Shown here piece after piece: positions 1 through 6,181 of a stretch of 8,186 nt of DNA; position 1 is the first letter of the stretch; every line of letters starts with the position of its first letter. The stretch is from positions 1 to 8,186 of the forward strand of contig DKTR01000016.1 in NCBI GenBank assembly GCA_002473385.1, written 5' to 3'. The DNA comes from Lachnospiraceae bacterium UBA7225. GTDB taxonomy: Bacteria; Bacillota; Clostridia; Lachnospirales; Lachnospiraceae. Made by a program: the position numbers and the translations under genes. The notes under the pieces are model-generated. The model searched no databases. It saw only the letters and a program-made list of their open reading frames with translations, and was not told the origin of the DNA.

Positions 1-93
1 CTGCGCAAGGCGCATATCGGCGAGGTACAGGTGTCCCTCTGGCCGGAAAACATTGTAGAAGAAGCCAGGCGAAACGGCATCCAGCTTTTATAG
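1..93 (+). CDS. 3' end of an unidentified gene (partial)
   Basis: Frame 1 is open from the first base to a TAG at 91-93 and gives 30 residues, starting LRKAHIGEVQ and ending RRNGIQLL. The piece is charged, has no membrane segment and shows no motif I recognise. It is taken as coding because the reading frame is open, and because the following gene's ribosome binding site (AGGAGGG, 92-98) overlaps its stop codon. That arrangement is typical of translationally coupled genes in one operon. Its function may relate to the metal-ATPase-like gene that follows, but this is inference from position only. The start and most of the gene lie outside the window. Confidence 0.6.
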   Translation: MRKAHIGEVQVSLWPENIVEEARRNGIQLL

Positions 94-98
94 GAGGG
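92..98 (+). promoter_or_regulatory. Ribosome binding site of the mini P-type ATPase
   Basis: AGGAGGG lies 5 nt before the ATG at 104 and overlaps the TAG stop of the preceding gene (91-93). It fixes the start of the downstream gene and suggests translational coupling between the two. Confidence 0.8.
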
Positions 99-103
99 AT
101 TCT

Positions 104-1066
104 ATGAACAAAAAAATTTACCGGGAAGCATTCGGCTTCCCGGCATTCGTGTTACTGCTGATCATACTTGCAACCCTTATCGACGAGATTTTTGCCCTGC
201 CGATGCCCTTTCCGGCATCGCTCATCCCGCTTATCATCGGCGGAGGCTATATCTGCTATGATACCCTGCAGACCGTCCGGCGCACACGGACCGTCACGAC
301 CGGTATCCTCGTTGTGCTCGCGCTGATCGGCACCATATTTACCGGAGAATATATGGAGGGTGCGGAGGTTTCCTTCATGATGCTTCTCGGTGAAGCGCTT
401 GAGGATTTCACCATGGAAAAGACCAGACTGACTGCCGATGCCCTGCTGGCCTCCCTGCCCGCCTCATCGAAAACAGGCGGACACGTCTCCGGGGACGGCG
501 GACATGTGCAGCGTCTTGCCGATCATTTTTCAAAATACTTTCTGCCCGTGATTCTCGGAATCTGCGCTGTGGTATTCCTCTTTACCCGCGACATTTCACG
601 CGTAATGTCCATTCTGGTCATTGCCTGTCCCTGCTCCCTGGTACTCTCCAGCCCGGCGGCAGTGCTGTCCTGTGTCATCAACGCGGCAAGATGCGGCATT
701 ATCCTGCCGGACGGTGAGACCGTAGAACGCCTGGGCGCTGCAAAATCGGTGAAGCCTTCTCCGGAAGGCGGACTTTACCGCACGGACAATGGTCTTACAC
801 TCGGCTGCTCGGCAGATGCGGACATTATTTTTGCGGAAAAATGCAGCACTGCCAGTCTGTCCTATGCACTCGCCGTTACCCGTAAGGCGCGCACCATCAT
901 TCTGGAAAACATTGTTCTTTTTGCCTGCCTTGTAAACTTTGCCGGCATCACTCTTTCCAGTCTGGGGCTGCTGCCAATGGTTCCGGGCGCCCTGCTCCAC
1001 AACGGAGCCACCGTCTGTGTGCTGCTCAATTCCATACGGCTCATCCGCTGGAAACCAAAAGCATAG
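104..1066 (+). CDS. Truncated P1B-type (heavy-metal) P-type ATPase: membrane core without catalytic domains
   Basis: The 320-residue protein aligns by eye with the membrane parts of heavy-metal P-type ATPases. Likely helices are at about 10-30, 37-53, 64-82, 86-100, 144-160, 166-192, 262-283 and 285-311, matching the eight of a full P1B pump. The M2 exit (GEALEDFTMEKTRLTADALL, about 96-115), the pre-M3 stretch VQRLADHFSKYF, the M4 metal site ACPCSL (C175, P176, C177), the post-M4 NAARCGIILPDGE and the final GATVCVLLNSIRLIR are all family-like. The actuator domain with TGE is replaced by about 15 residues (120-134). The phosphorylation and nucleotide domains (DKTGT, GDGxND) are replaced by about 18 residues (217-234). 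No N-terminal metal-binding CxxC domain is present. Full-length relatives have roughly 600-750 residues. Without the catalytic aspartate it cannot be an ATP-driven pump alone. It could be a metal channel, sensor, partner of a full pump, or a pseudogene that stayed open by chance. Confidence 0.82.
   Translation: MNKKIYREAFGFPAFVLLLIILATLIDEIFALPMPFPASLIPLIIGGGYICYDTLQTVRRTRTVTTGILVVLALIGTIFTGEYMEGAEVSFMMLLGEALEDFTMEKTRLTADALLASLPASSKTGGHVSGDGGHVQRLADHFSKYFLPVILGICAVVFLFTRDISRVMSILVIACPCSLVLSSPAAVLSCVINAARCGIILPDGETVERLGAAKSVKPSPEGGLYRTDNGLTLGCSADADIIFAEKCSTASLSYALAVTRKARTIILENIVLFACLVNFAGITLSSLGLLPMVPGALLHNGATVCVLLNSIRLIRWKPKA
121..143 (+). repeat. Perfect 9-bp inverted repeat in the 5' coding region of the mini-ATPase
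   Basis: CCGGGAAGC (121-129), a 5-nt loop (130-134) and GCTTCCCGG (135-143) form a perfect GC-rich stem beginning 14 nt after the start codon. No T-run follows, so it is not a typical terminator. A hairpin here could slow early translation or stabilise the mRNA, or it could be an accident of codon choice. Confidence 0.5.
476..507 (+). repeat. Short direct repeat at the point where the actuator domain is missing
   Basis: GGCGGACACGT (476-486) and GGCGGACATGT (497-507) match at 10 of 11 positions with a 21-nt period, and encode two copies of Gly-Gly-His-Val (residues 125-128 and 132-135). They sit exactly where the actuator domain would be in a full-length P1B ATPase. They could be a remnant of the deletion or a small duplicated His-containing linker. 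Confidence 0.5.
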
Positions 1067-1072
1067 ATTATA

Positions 1073-3694
1073 TTACTCTCTGATTTCCTCCACAATACTT
1101 TCCTGCCTGCGCAGGCGGTACACTACTCCCGGCACAAGTATTCCAAGCAGAATCAGCACCGGGCTGGCAACCAGTACAGGCAGGAGCGTAAATTTATATT
1201 TCAAAAACCAGAGCCCATTGCTGATCATACGGACGATTCCCAGGGAGAACGCACTGCCAAGGATCAGTGAACAGATAATGGTTATTCCCGCATAGCATAC
1301 GCCCTCCGTCGTGAGCATTCCCACAAGCTGCCGTTTCGTCATGCCAATGGCCTCCATCATGGCAAACTCCCGCTTTCTGGTGACCATTCCGGTAAGTATG
1401 GTATTAATAAAATTCAAAACCCCGATAAGCCCGATCATTCCCGCCAGCAGCGTTCCCACCAGAGTAACGGTTCCCAGCATCTCCTGCATCTGCCCCTGGA
1501 CCATTGTTCTGGACTGATAATTCATGTCCGGCTCTACGTTTTCCGTATAATCCTTTAAAAACGTCTCCATCTCTGCCTCTTTGCCCTCTTTCGTATCCAG
1601 CAGATAATTCATCAGGAAGCTTTCCGGGCAATGCTTTTTAAACTCTTCCGCAGACACATAGTATTCAAAATCATTACCGGTCCTATCGGACAGACTGTAT
1701 TGATGACGCTTGATGACGGAAAGAATCTCGTACTCTTTTTCTGTAGGTTTCTCCCCTTCTTCCTCAAACATAAGCGTGATCCTTTCTCCGGCATGATGCT
1801 TAACGTATTCCTCTATCACGGTGTTATCATCATCCACATTTGCCGCATAGATCAGATAGTTTCCCGTCTGAAGCTTCTCCCAGATCGTATCTGTATCCTT
1901 CTCTCCCTCGATAATAGTCATCTTAGACAGAACAAACTTCTCTATTCCAAAATAAGCTGCCCGGAGATCTTTAAGCAGAAGCTCTCCTTTATCATCATAT
2001 AGCCCATAAGAAATCCATCCTCCTTCCCTCCAGTAGCCCGGGATTCCATTTTTATCCTTCTCAATATAATCTGGTACCGCCCAGGAGTCCAGCGAAAGCT
2101 GCACTCCGGTCACATCACCGTAAATCCTTCCTCCCTCCTGAAAGCTCTCCTGCTCCCGGCAGGCAGAAATAAAGGTTTCCGTCAGGCCTTCCTCAGCCGC
2201 TGTCTGCTCATCATAGGGACAATATCGGTAATTCCAGAGCTGCGCATTTCCGATTACTGCCTCGCTCAGTATCAGCTTCGACAAAAAGCCTTTCCGGTCC
2301 AGAGAATTGCTGACTGTGTAAATACTGTTCAGCAAAATGACCGTCAGAGACAGAGAACAGATCACTACTGCCGTCCTTCCCTTGTTTCTTCCCAGATTGG
2401 AAAACGCCATGCGGGTGATTTTTCCGCCGTCCGTAGATCTTTTCCATTTTTTCTTTCCTTTTCCCTGCTCCGTGTAATGCAGTGCCTCTACCGGCGATGC
2501 CTTTGCGGCAATCCTGCCTGGCCTCCATTCTGAAATAAGTACTGTGATTACCGTAAACAGCGCTGCTCCCACAAAAATCCATGGCTGCGGCGATACCTTC
2601 ACATCCGCCTCTGCATATGTGCTTCCCCCGGTTGTCAGAATCATCGGAAGCAGCACCTTCCCTGCCAGATATCCAAGAATCAGTCCTGCCGGTATACCAA
2701 GAACGCAGAGCTTTATAGCCTGACGACGCAGAATTTTTTTAATCTGACGCCCGGTAGTCCCGATCGTTTTTAAAAGACCGTAATAACGGATATCGCGAAT
2801 AACGGAAATCTGAAAAATATTATAAATAATCAGATATCCTGCCGCCAGAATCAAAATCAGCACCGCCGCTATGCCGATGATATTCATGGGATCGCTGGCC
2901 GCGCTCTGTGACATGTAACCCCAGTTTGCGTTGGATGCCAAAAAATTCTCCGCTCTGTCATCGGTGGAAAAACCGCTGTCCGTAATAATTTTGTCCAGTG
3001 CCCTCTGGATATCCGCTCTGCCGTCAAAGTTTACGCTCATATTGATGCCGCCCACATTCTCATCCATGGGGAACAGTTCGTCTGCATATTTTTCGAGATA
3101 ATTCTCCGACACATATAAAAATCCCACATTCATGCCGTCCACAGCCTTTATTACGCCGGAGACAGTAAAGGTTCTCTCTGTCTCTTCTGTGTCTGCCGTG
3201 CGGACCCGCATTTTAATGGTCACCTGCTGCCCGGCTTTCGCCTCCAGACCCAGAAGCTCCATAGACTTTTCATCCATCAGAACTTCTTCGGCAGCGCTGG
3301 GAGCCCTGCCGTCGATAATTTCAATAAAGTCATGCTTATACAGATTTTCCGACCGGTAGTGCATCTCCAGATGGCGCTTTAAGAATTCGGGATTAGTCAC
3401 CTGGGCAGACACGGCAATATCAATCCCCTCCTCCGTTATGGAAGGATGCTTTCGCAAAATCTCATATTGTTCTTTTGTGAGATTTTTTATCACGCCCCGC
3501 ATATCGGTTCCCACCTGACGCATGGTATTTTGCTGGGAGGACTCCACCATGCCAAGCCCGATGGTAAATACTGCTGTAAACAGGATAGATGTCAGTGCAA
3601 TAGCCACCGCTGCAATGATGTTTCTGGTACGGCTGGCCTCAAAGCTTTTTTTCGACAGACGTCCGACAGCCTTGCTGTTTTTCACTTTACGCAT
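1073..3694 (-). CDS. ABC transporter permease with two FtsX/MacB-type repeats
   Basis: An integral membrane subunit of an ABC transporter, with two copies of the FtsX-type unit (one helix, large extracellular domain, three helices). Counting from a GTG at 3703, helices lie at about 28-51, 273-297, 331-353, 375-391, 443-465, 744-768, 802-825 and 840-862. The extracellular domains span about 52-272 and 466-743. Family-typical cytoplasmic loops are seen after the second helix of each unit: RYYGLLKTIGTTGRQ (306-320) and REFAMMEAIGMTKRQ (778-792). The ATG at 3694 (873 residues, MRKVKNSK) is preferred, because a purine-rich stretch (GGCGGTGG) lies 5 nt upstream. The GTG at 3703 has AAAAGG only about 2 nt before it. 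The gene overlaps the ATPase stop by 8 nt, so the two are co-translated partners. Such permeases export or remove peptides and lipids at the envelope; the substrate is not visible here. Confidence 0.9.
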   Translation of the reverse strand: MRKVKNSKAVGRLSKKSFEASRTRNIIAAVAIALTSILFTAVFTIGLGMVESSQQNTMRQVGTDMRGVIKNLTKEQYEILRKHPSITEEGIDIAVSAQVTNPEFLKRHLEMHYRSENLYKHDFIEIIDGRAPSAAEEVLMDEKSMELLGLEAKAGQQVTIKMRVRTADTEETERTFTVSGVIKAVDGMNVGFLYVSENYLEKYADELFPMDENVGGINMSVNFDGRADIQRALDKIITDSGFSTDDRAENFLASNANWGYMSQSAASDPMNIIGIAAVLILILAAGYLIIYNIFQISVIRDIRYYGLLKTIGTTGRQIKKILRRQAIKLCVLGIPAGLILGYLAGKVLLPMILTTGGSTYAEADVKVSPQPWIFVGAALFTVITVLISEWRPGRIAAKASPVEALHYTEQGKGKKKWKRSTDGGKITRMAFSNLGRNKGRTAVVICSLSLTVILLNSIYTVSNSLDRKGFLSKLILSEAVIGNAQLWNYRYCPYDEQTAAEEGLTETFISACREQESFQEGGRIYGDVTGVQLSLDSWAVPDYIEKDKNGIPGYWREGGWISYGLYDDKGELLLKDLRAAYFGIEKFVLSKMTIIEGEKDTDTIWEKLQTGNYLIYAANVDDDNTVIEEYVKHHAGERITLMFEEEGEKPTEKEYEILSVIKRHQYSLSDRTGNDFEYYVSAEEFKKHCPESFLMNYLLDTKEGKEAEMETFLKDYTENVEPDMNYQSRTMVQGQMQEMLGTVTLVGTLLAGMIGLIGVLNFINTILTGMVTRKREFAMMEAIGMTKRQLVGMLTTEGVCYAGITIICSLILGSAFSLGIVRMISNGLWFLKYKFTLLPVLVASPVLILLGILVPGVVYRLRRQESIVEEIRE

Positions 3695-4385
3695 GGAGAC
3701 CACCGCCTTTTACGCCCGCATCTGAAGTAATCTTTCCGTCCTCTATGCGCACAATGCGATCTGCCATCTGGGCGATCTCCTCGTTGTGGGTAATCATCAC
3801 CATGGTCTGACCGAACCGTTCCCCCGTAATTTTAAGAAGCCCTAATACATCTGTGCTGGTAGCTGAATCCAGATTCCCTGTAGGTTCATCCGCCAGCAGG
3901 ATAGCTGGCTTTGCCGCCAGGGCCCGGGCGATTGCAACTCTCTGCTGCTGACCTCCGGAAAGCTGGGAGGGCAGGGCATATATTTTTTTCTCCAGCCCCA
4001 GAATCTCAATGACGCTGCGGACAAACTGTTTATCCACTTTTTTTCCGTCCAGCTCAATGGGCAGCACAATATTTTCATACACATTCAGCACCGGCACCAG
4101 ATTGTAGCTCTGAAACACAAAGCCAATTTTTCTCCTGCGGAAGATCGTCAGCGCCTCTTCCTTTAATGAAAAAATATTTTTTCCATCCACTGTCACATTT
4201 CCCGCTGTAGGCCGGTCAAGTCCTCCCAGCATATTTAGAAGTGTGGATTTTCCGCTGCCGCTGGTACCTACAATGGACACAAATTCTCCCTTTTCCACGG
4301 AAAAATTCACGCCGTCCAGCGCTTTTACGCAGGTTTCACCTTTGCCGTAATATTTTTTCAGATCTTCTGTCTTTAAAATCTCCAT
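3687..4385 (-). CDS. ABC transporter ATP-binding protein (MacB/LolD/BceA type)
   Basis: A cytoplasmic ATPase of 232 residues, a normal length for the family, that powers the adjacent FtsX-type permease. All catalytic motifs are intact: Walker A GTSGSGKST (40-48), Q-loop glutamine Q92 in FQSYNL, signature LSGGQ (142-146), Walker B ILLADE with catalytic E167, D-loop NLD (171-173) and switch histidine H200. The ATG at 4385 is chosen because GGGAG (4392-4396) lies 6 nt upstream. An in-frame TTG at 4430 would add 15 residues unlike the family's start and would overlap the predicted -10 box. Its last codons overlap the permease start by 8 nt. The nearby two-component genes suggest induction by envelope stress or a peptide, as in BceRS-BceAB-like systems. 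That is inference from context. Confidence 0.95.
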   Translation of the reverse strand: MEILKTEDLKKYYGKGETCVKALDGVNFSVEKGEFVSIVGTSGSGKSTLLNMLGGLDRPTAGNVTVDGKNIFSLKEEALTIFRRRKIGFVFQSYNLVPVLNVYENIVLPIELDGKKVDKQFVRSVIEILGLEKKIYALPSQLSGGQQQRVAIARALAAKPAILLADEPTGNLDSATSTDVLGLLKITGERFGQTMVMITHNEEIAQMADRIVRIEDGKITSDAGVKGGGLHA

Positions 4386-4420
4386 GTCTGTCTCCCTTCT
4401 GCTATTGTCCTTACAGACAT
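4384..4420 (-). promoter_or_regulatory. Inverted repeat enclosing the ribosome binding site of the ABC ATPase gene
   Basis: On the + strand, ATGTCTGT (4384-4391) and ACAGACAT (4413-4420) are perfect 8-bp inverted arms separated by 21 nt. In the transcript the distal arm covers the first bases of the start codon, and the ribosome binding site GGGAG (4392-4396) lies in the loop. The arms could be an RNA stem limiting translation or a protein operator at the transcription start. Function is inferred. Confidence 0.45.
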
Positions 4421-4429
4421 ATTGTAGCA
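4421..4429 (-). promoter_or_regulatory. Probable extended -10 promoter of the ABC transporter operon
   Basis: Read on the - strand this is TGCTACAAT, an extended -10 element (TGn followed by TACAAT, one mismatch to TATAAT). Transcription would start near 4414, giving a leader of about 30 nt before the ATG at 4385. No good -35 hexamer is seen 17 nt upstream, which fits an extended -10 or an activator-dependent promoter, perhaps controlled by the adjacent response regulator. Confidence 0.45.
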
Positions 4430-4494
4430 AAGCATTCTTTCCAGATCCTTTCTGAATTCTAACAGTTTTGAAATATTTACGGTCATCATACCTG

Positions 4495-5337
4495 CTATGC
4501 TCTCTGTAAATAAATGGAAAAACAGCTTCCGCCTTTTTCCGGAGAAGACACTTTCACATATCCCCTCTCTTTTTGCAAAATCATGCGGGTGAGATAAAGT
4601 CCCACCCCATTGCCCTCCTCATACCGCGCATTTTTCCCACGGTAAAATCGTTTAAAAATCTGGGCCTGCTCTGACTCCGGAATCCCGGATCCCATATCCT
4701 CAACGGAAATGCACACAAACATTTCGAAAGCTCTCACCTCCACGGTTACCCTGCTCCCCACCGGTGAATACTTCACGGCATTATCAAGAAGATTCCCCAG
4801 AGCTTCCAGTGTCCATCGAAAATCAAAGACGGCCCGGATATCTTTTTCTGCCTCTCTCATCTCTATTGTGATCTCTTTTGCCCCGGCCTTGCCCTGCGCC
4901 AGATCCACGGCCTGCAAAATGAGCGGATACAATGATCCTTCCGTCGGCGACAGCTCCACCATTTTGCTCTCAAGGCGCGATATTTTGATGAGCGCCTGCA
5001 TTAAAAATTGCAGTTTCTCTGTCTGCATGCGAATCTGTTCTATATAAGGCGCAGCCTGCTGATCCTTACACTGTTCCTGCAAAAGCTGCGTGTACAAAAG
5101 GATATTTGCCAAAGGCGTTTTCGTCTGATGTGAAATGTCTGTCACCAGCTCCTTAATAGCGGTGCGCTCCGCCTCCACCTTCTCTGAAGCCGTTTCTCTG
5201 GCGGTCAGATACTGCCGGAACTTACTTTCCAGACGGGAAAGCTCTGTCTCATCATAATCTTCCTCCACAAAAGAACCGTTTATGGCAGCCTCCAGCATTT
5301 CATCCAGACGGGAAATGATCTTAGAACTCGTCCGCAT
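4495..5337 (-). CDS. Soluble sensor-less histidine kinase
   Basis: A 280-residue histidine kinase with only a helical lead-in (about 1-60) and the kinase core. Motifs are complete: H-box DISHQTKTPL with phospho-accepting H70, N-box NLLDNAVKYS (182-191), G1 box DMGSGIP (214-220), F-box FKRFYRG (228-234) and G2 box GNGVGLYL (242-249). No transmembrane helix, signal peptide or PAS/HAMP domain is visible, so it is probably cytoplasmic. The start is the ATG at 5337, because CTCCTCC (GGAGGAG in the mRNA, 5344-5350) lies 6 nt upstream; an upstream ATG at 5388 has no such site. It overlaps the response regulator by 17 nt, so the regulator is its near-certain partner. The extra residues from the longer start would also contain no membrane segment. 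Confidence 0.9.
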   Translation of the reverse strand: MRTSSKIISRLDEMLEAAINGSFVEEDYDETELSRLESKFRQYLTARETASEKVEAERTAIKELVTDISHQTKTPLANILLYTQLLQEQCKDQQAAPYIEQIRMQTEKLQFLMQALIKISRLESKMVELSPTEGSLYPLILQAVDLAQGKAGAKEITIEMREAEKDIRAVFDFRWTLEALGNLLDNAVKYSPVGSRVTVEVRAFEMFVCISVEDMGSGIPESEQAQIFKRFYRGKNARYEEGNGVGLYLTRMILQKERGYVKVSSPEKGGSCFSIYLQRA

Positions 5338-6034
5338 ATCCTGCTCCTCCCCGGATATTCCCGGGATTCCAGACATATCCCACGCCATATACCGTACAGA
5401 TAGGACTATCCGGCTCCCCGGTCTCCAGTTTTTTCCGCAGACGGCTGACAGTAACAGTCAGCGCGTTTTCATCTACATATTCAACTGCGTCCGGCCAGAT
5501 AAGATCTACCAGCTTATCCCTCGTCAGTGTCTGACCGGGATGTGCTACAAACAGCTTCAGAAGCTTCTGCTCTGAAGTGCTCAGAGAAATTTCCCGGCCT
5601 CCCACGCGAAAATCAAGTGTTCCAAAATCAAATCGGTACTTACCCATGTCATAAACAAAAGCTGTCTGTTTCACGGTGCGCCTGCGTATATTCTCTACCC
5701 GGGCGCGCAGAGCCATCAATCCGAAGGGTTTCGTGATATAATCATCCGCCCCCAGAGTCAGCCCCTTTACTTCATCCAATTCCATATCATTTGCCGTAAT
5801 CACGAGAACAGGCACATTTGATTTCCTGCGGATTTCCCGCAAAAGATCAAATCCGCTGCCATCTGGAAAATTAATATCCAGAAGTATCATATCCGGCTGC
5901 TCCGCATCCATAAGCTCCCTCGTTTCCGCCAGCGTATATGCCGGTACAAATGTGACATTACTTTGTCTCAGCGCCAGGCGGATGCCTTCATTTAGTCCCA
6001 TATCATCCTCTGCGATCAAGATTTTATAACTCAT
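5321..6034 (-). CDS. OmpR/PhoB-family response regulator
   Basis: A 237-residue DNA-binding response regulator. The receiver domain (about 1-118) carries the acidic pocket E9-D10-D11, phospho-acceptor D53 in LLDINFPDG, conserved T80 and Y99, and K102 in TKPF. The C-terminal part (about 125-225) is a winged helix, with a recognition helix around VDENALTVTVSRLRKKLE and the closing YGVGYVW typical of the OmpR/PhoB class. Length and motifs are those of an intact protein. The start at 6034 gives the standard N-terminus MSYKILIAEDD; the nearest purine-rich site (GGGAGAG) is about 12 nt upstream, longer than usual, so translation may be modest. It overlaps the kinase gene by 17 nt and lies upstream of an ABC transporter, its likely target. 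No target site could be defined with confidence. Confidence 0.95.
   Translation of the reverse strand: MSYKILIAEDDMGLNEGIRLALRQSNVTFVPAYTLAETRELMDAEQPDMILLDINFPDGSGFDLLREIRRKSNVPVLVITANDMELDEVKGLTLGADDYITKPFGLMALRARVENIRRRTVKQTAFVYDMGKYRFDFGTLDFRVGGREISLSTSEQKLLKLFVAHPGQTLTRDKLVDLIWPDAVEYVDENALTVTVSRLRKKLETGEPDSPICTVYGVGYVWNPGNIRGGAGYADEF
5344..5350 (-). promoter_or_regulatory. Ribosome binding site that decides the kinase start
   Basis: GGAGGAG in the mRNA, 6 nt before the ATG at 5337 and inside the 3' end of the response regulator gene. It favours the 280-residue kinase over a 297-residue version from 5388 and implies translational coupling. Confidence 0.75.
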
Positions 6035-6088
6035 ATTTTAAATCATCTCTCCCTTTTTACATCCTCCGCTTTCCTCTTAATTCCCTGT

Positions 6089-6149
6089 GAGATAAAGAAT
6101 CCGGTCTTCTGCTTTCATCAGCAGAAAACCGGATTCTCTGTTTTATCTC
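6089..6149 (-). terminator. Long stem-loop terminator after the aminotransferase gene
   Basis: A 61-nt inverted repeat begins about 33 nt past the aminotransferase stop. The inner stem pairs TTCTGCT (6107-6113) with AGCAGAA (6120-6126) around a 6-nt loop. After one C/A mismatch, the stem continues with AGAATCCGGT (6096-6105) against ACCGGATTCT (6128-6137). An outer arm pairs GAGATAAA (6089-6096) with TTTATCTC (6142-6149). Both exits are T-rich but broken (TTCTTTATCTC on the - strand, TCTGTTTTATC on the + strand). It probably ends the gdhA-ilvE transcript and separates it from the regulator genes. Confidence 0.8.
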
Positions 6150-6181
6150 ATGAGTTGCCCGACAAATGAGTCTGCACCATT

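Noticed and set aside
596..1000. Open frame of 134 codons on the - strand inside the mini-ATPase gene
   Set aside because: It is antisense to a gene with clear family motifs, its product resembles nothing recognisable, and no ribosome site or operon context supports it.
995..1009. Small inverted repeat GCTCC/GGAGC as terminator of the permease transcript
   Set aside because: The stem is only 5 bp, lies inside the mini-ATPase coding sequence and is not followed by a T-run on either strand.
4386..4430. TTG start at 4430 for the ABC ATPase
   Set aside because: The extra 15 residues do not look like the family's N-terminus and the TTG overlaps the predicted -10 box; the ATG at 4385 has a well-placed ribosome site.
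4430..4494. Possible direct repeats as response-regulator binding site upstream of the ABC promoter
   Set aside because: CGTAAATATTTC and TGTTAGAATTC look loosely alike, but the similarity is mostly AT-richness and too weak to support a site.
5338..5388. Upstream ATG for the histidine kinase at 5388
   Set aside because: No Shine-Dalgarno sequence precedes it, while the ATG at 5337 has GGAGGAG at ideal spacing; the extra residues lie entirely within the regulator's coding end.
6035..6088. Promoter for the response regulator gene
   Set aside because: A promoter is expected here after the terminator, but no convincing -35/-10 pair could be picked out.
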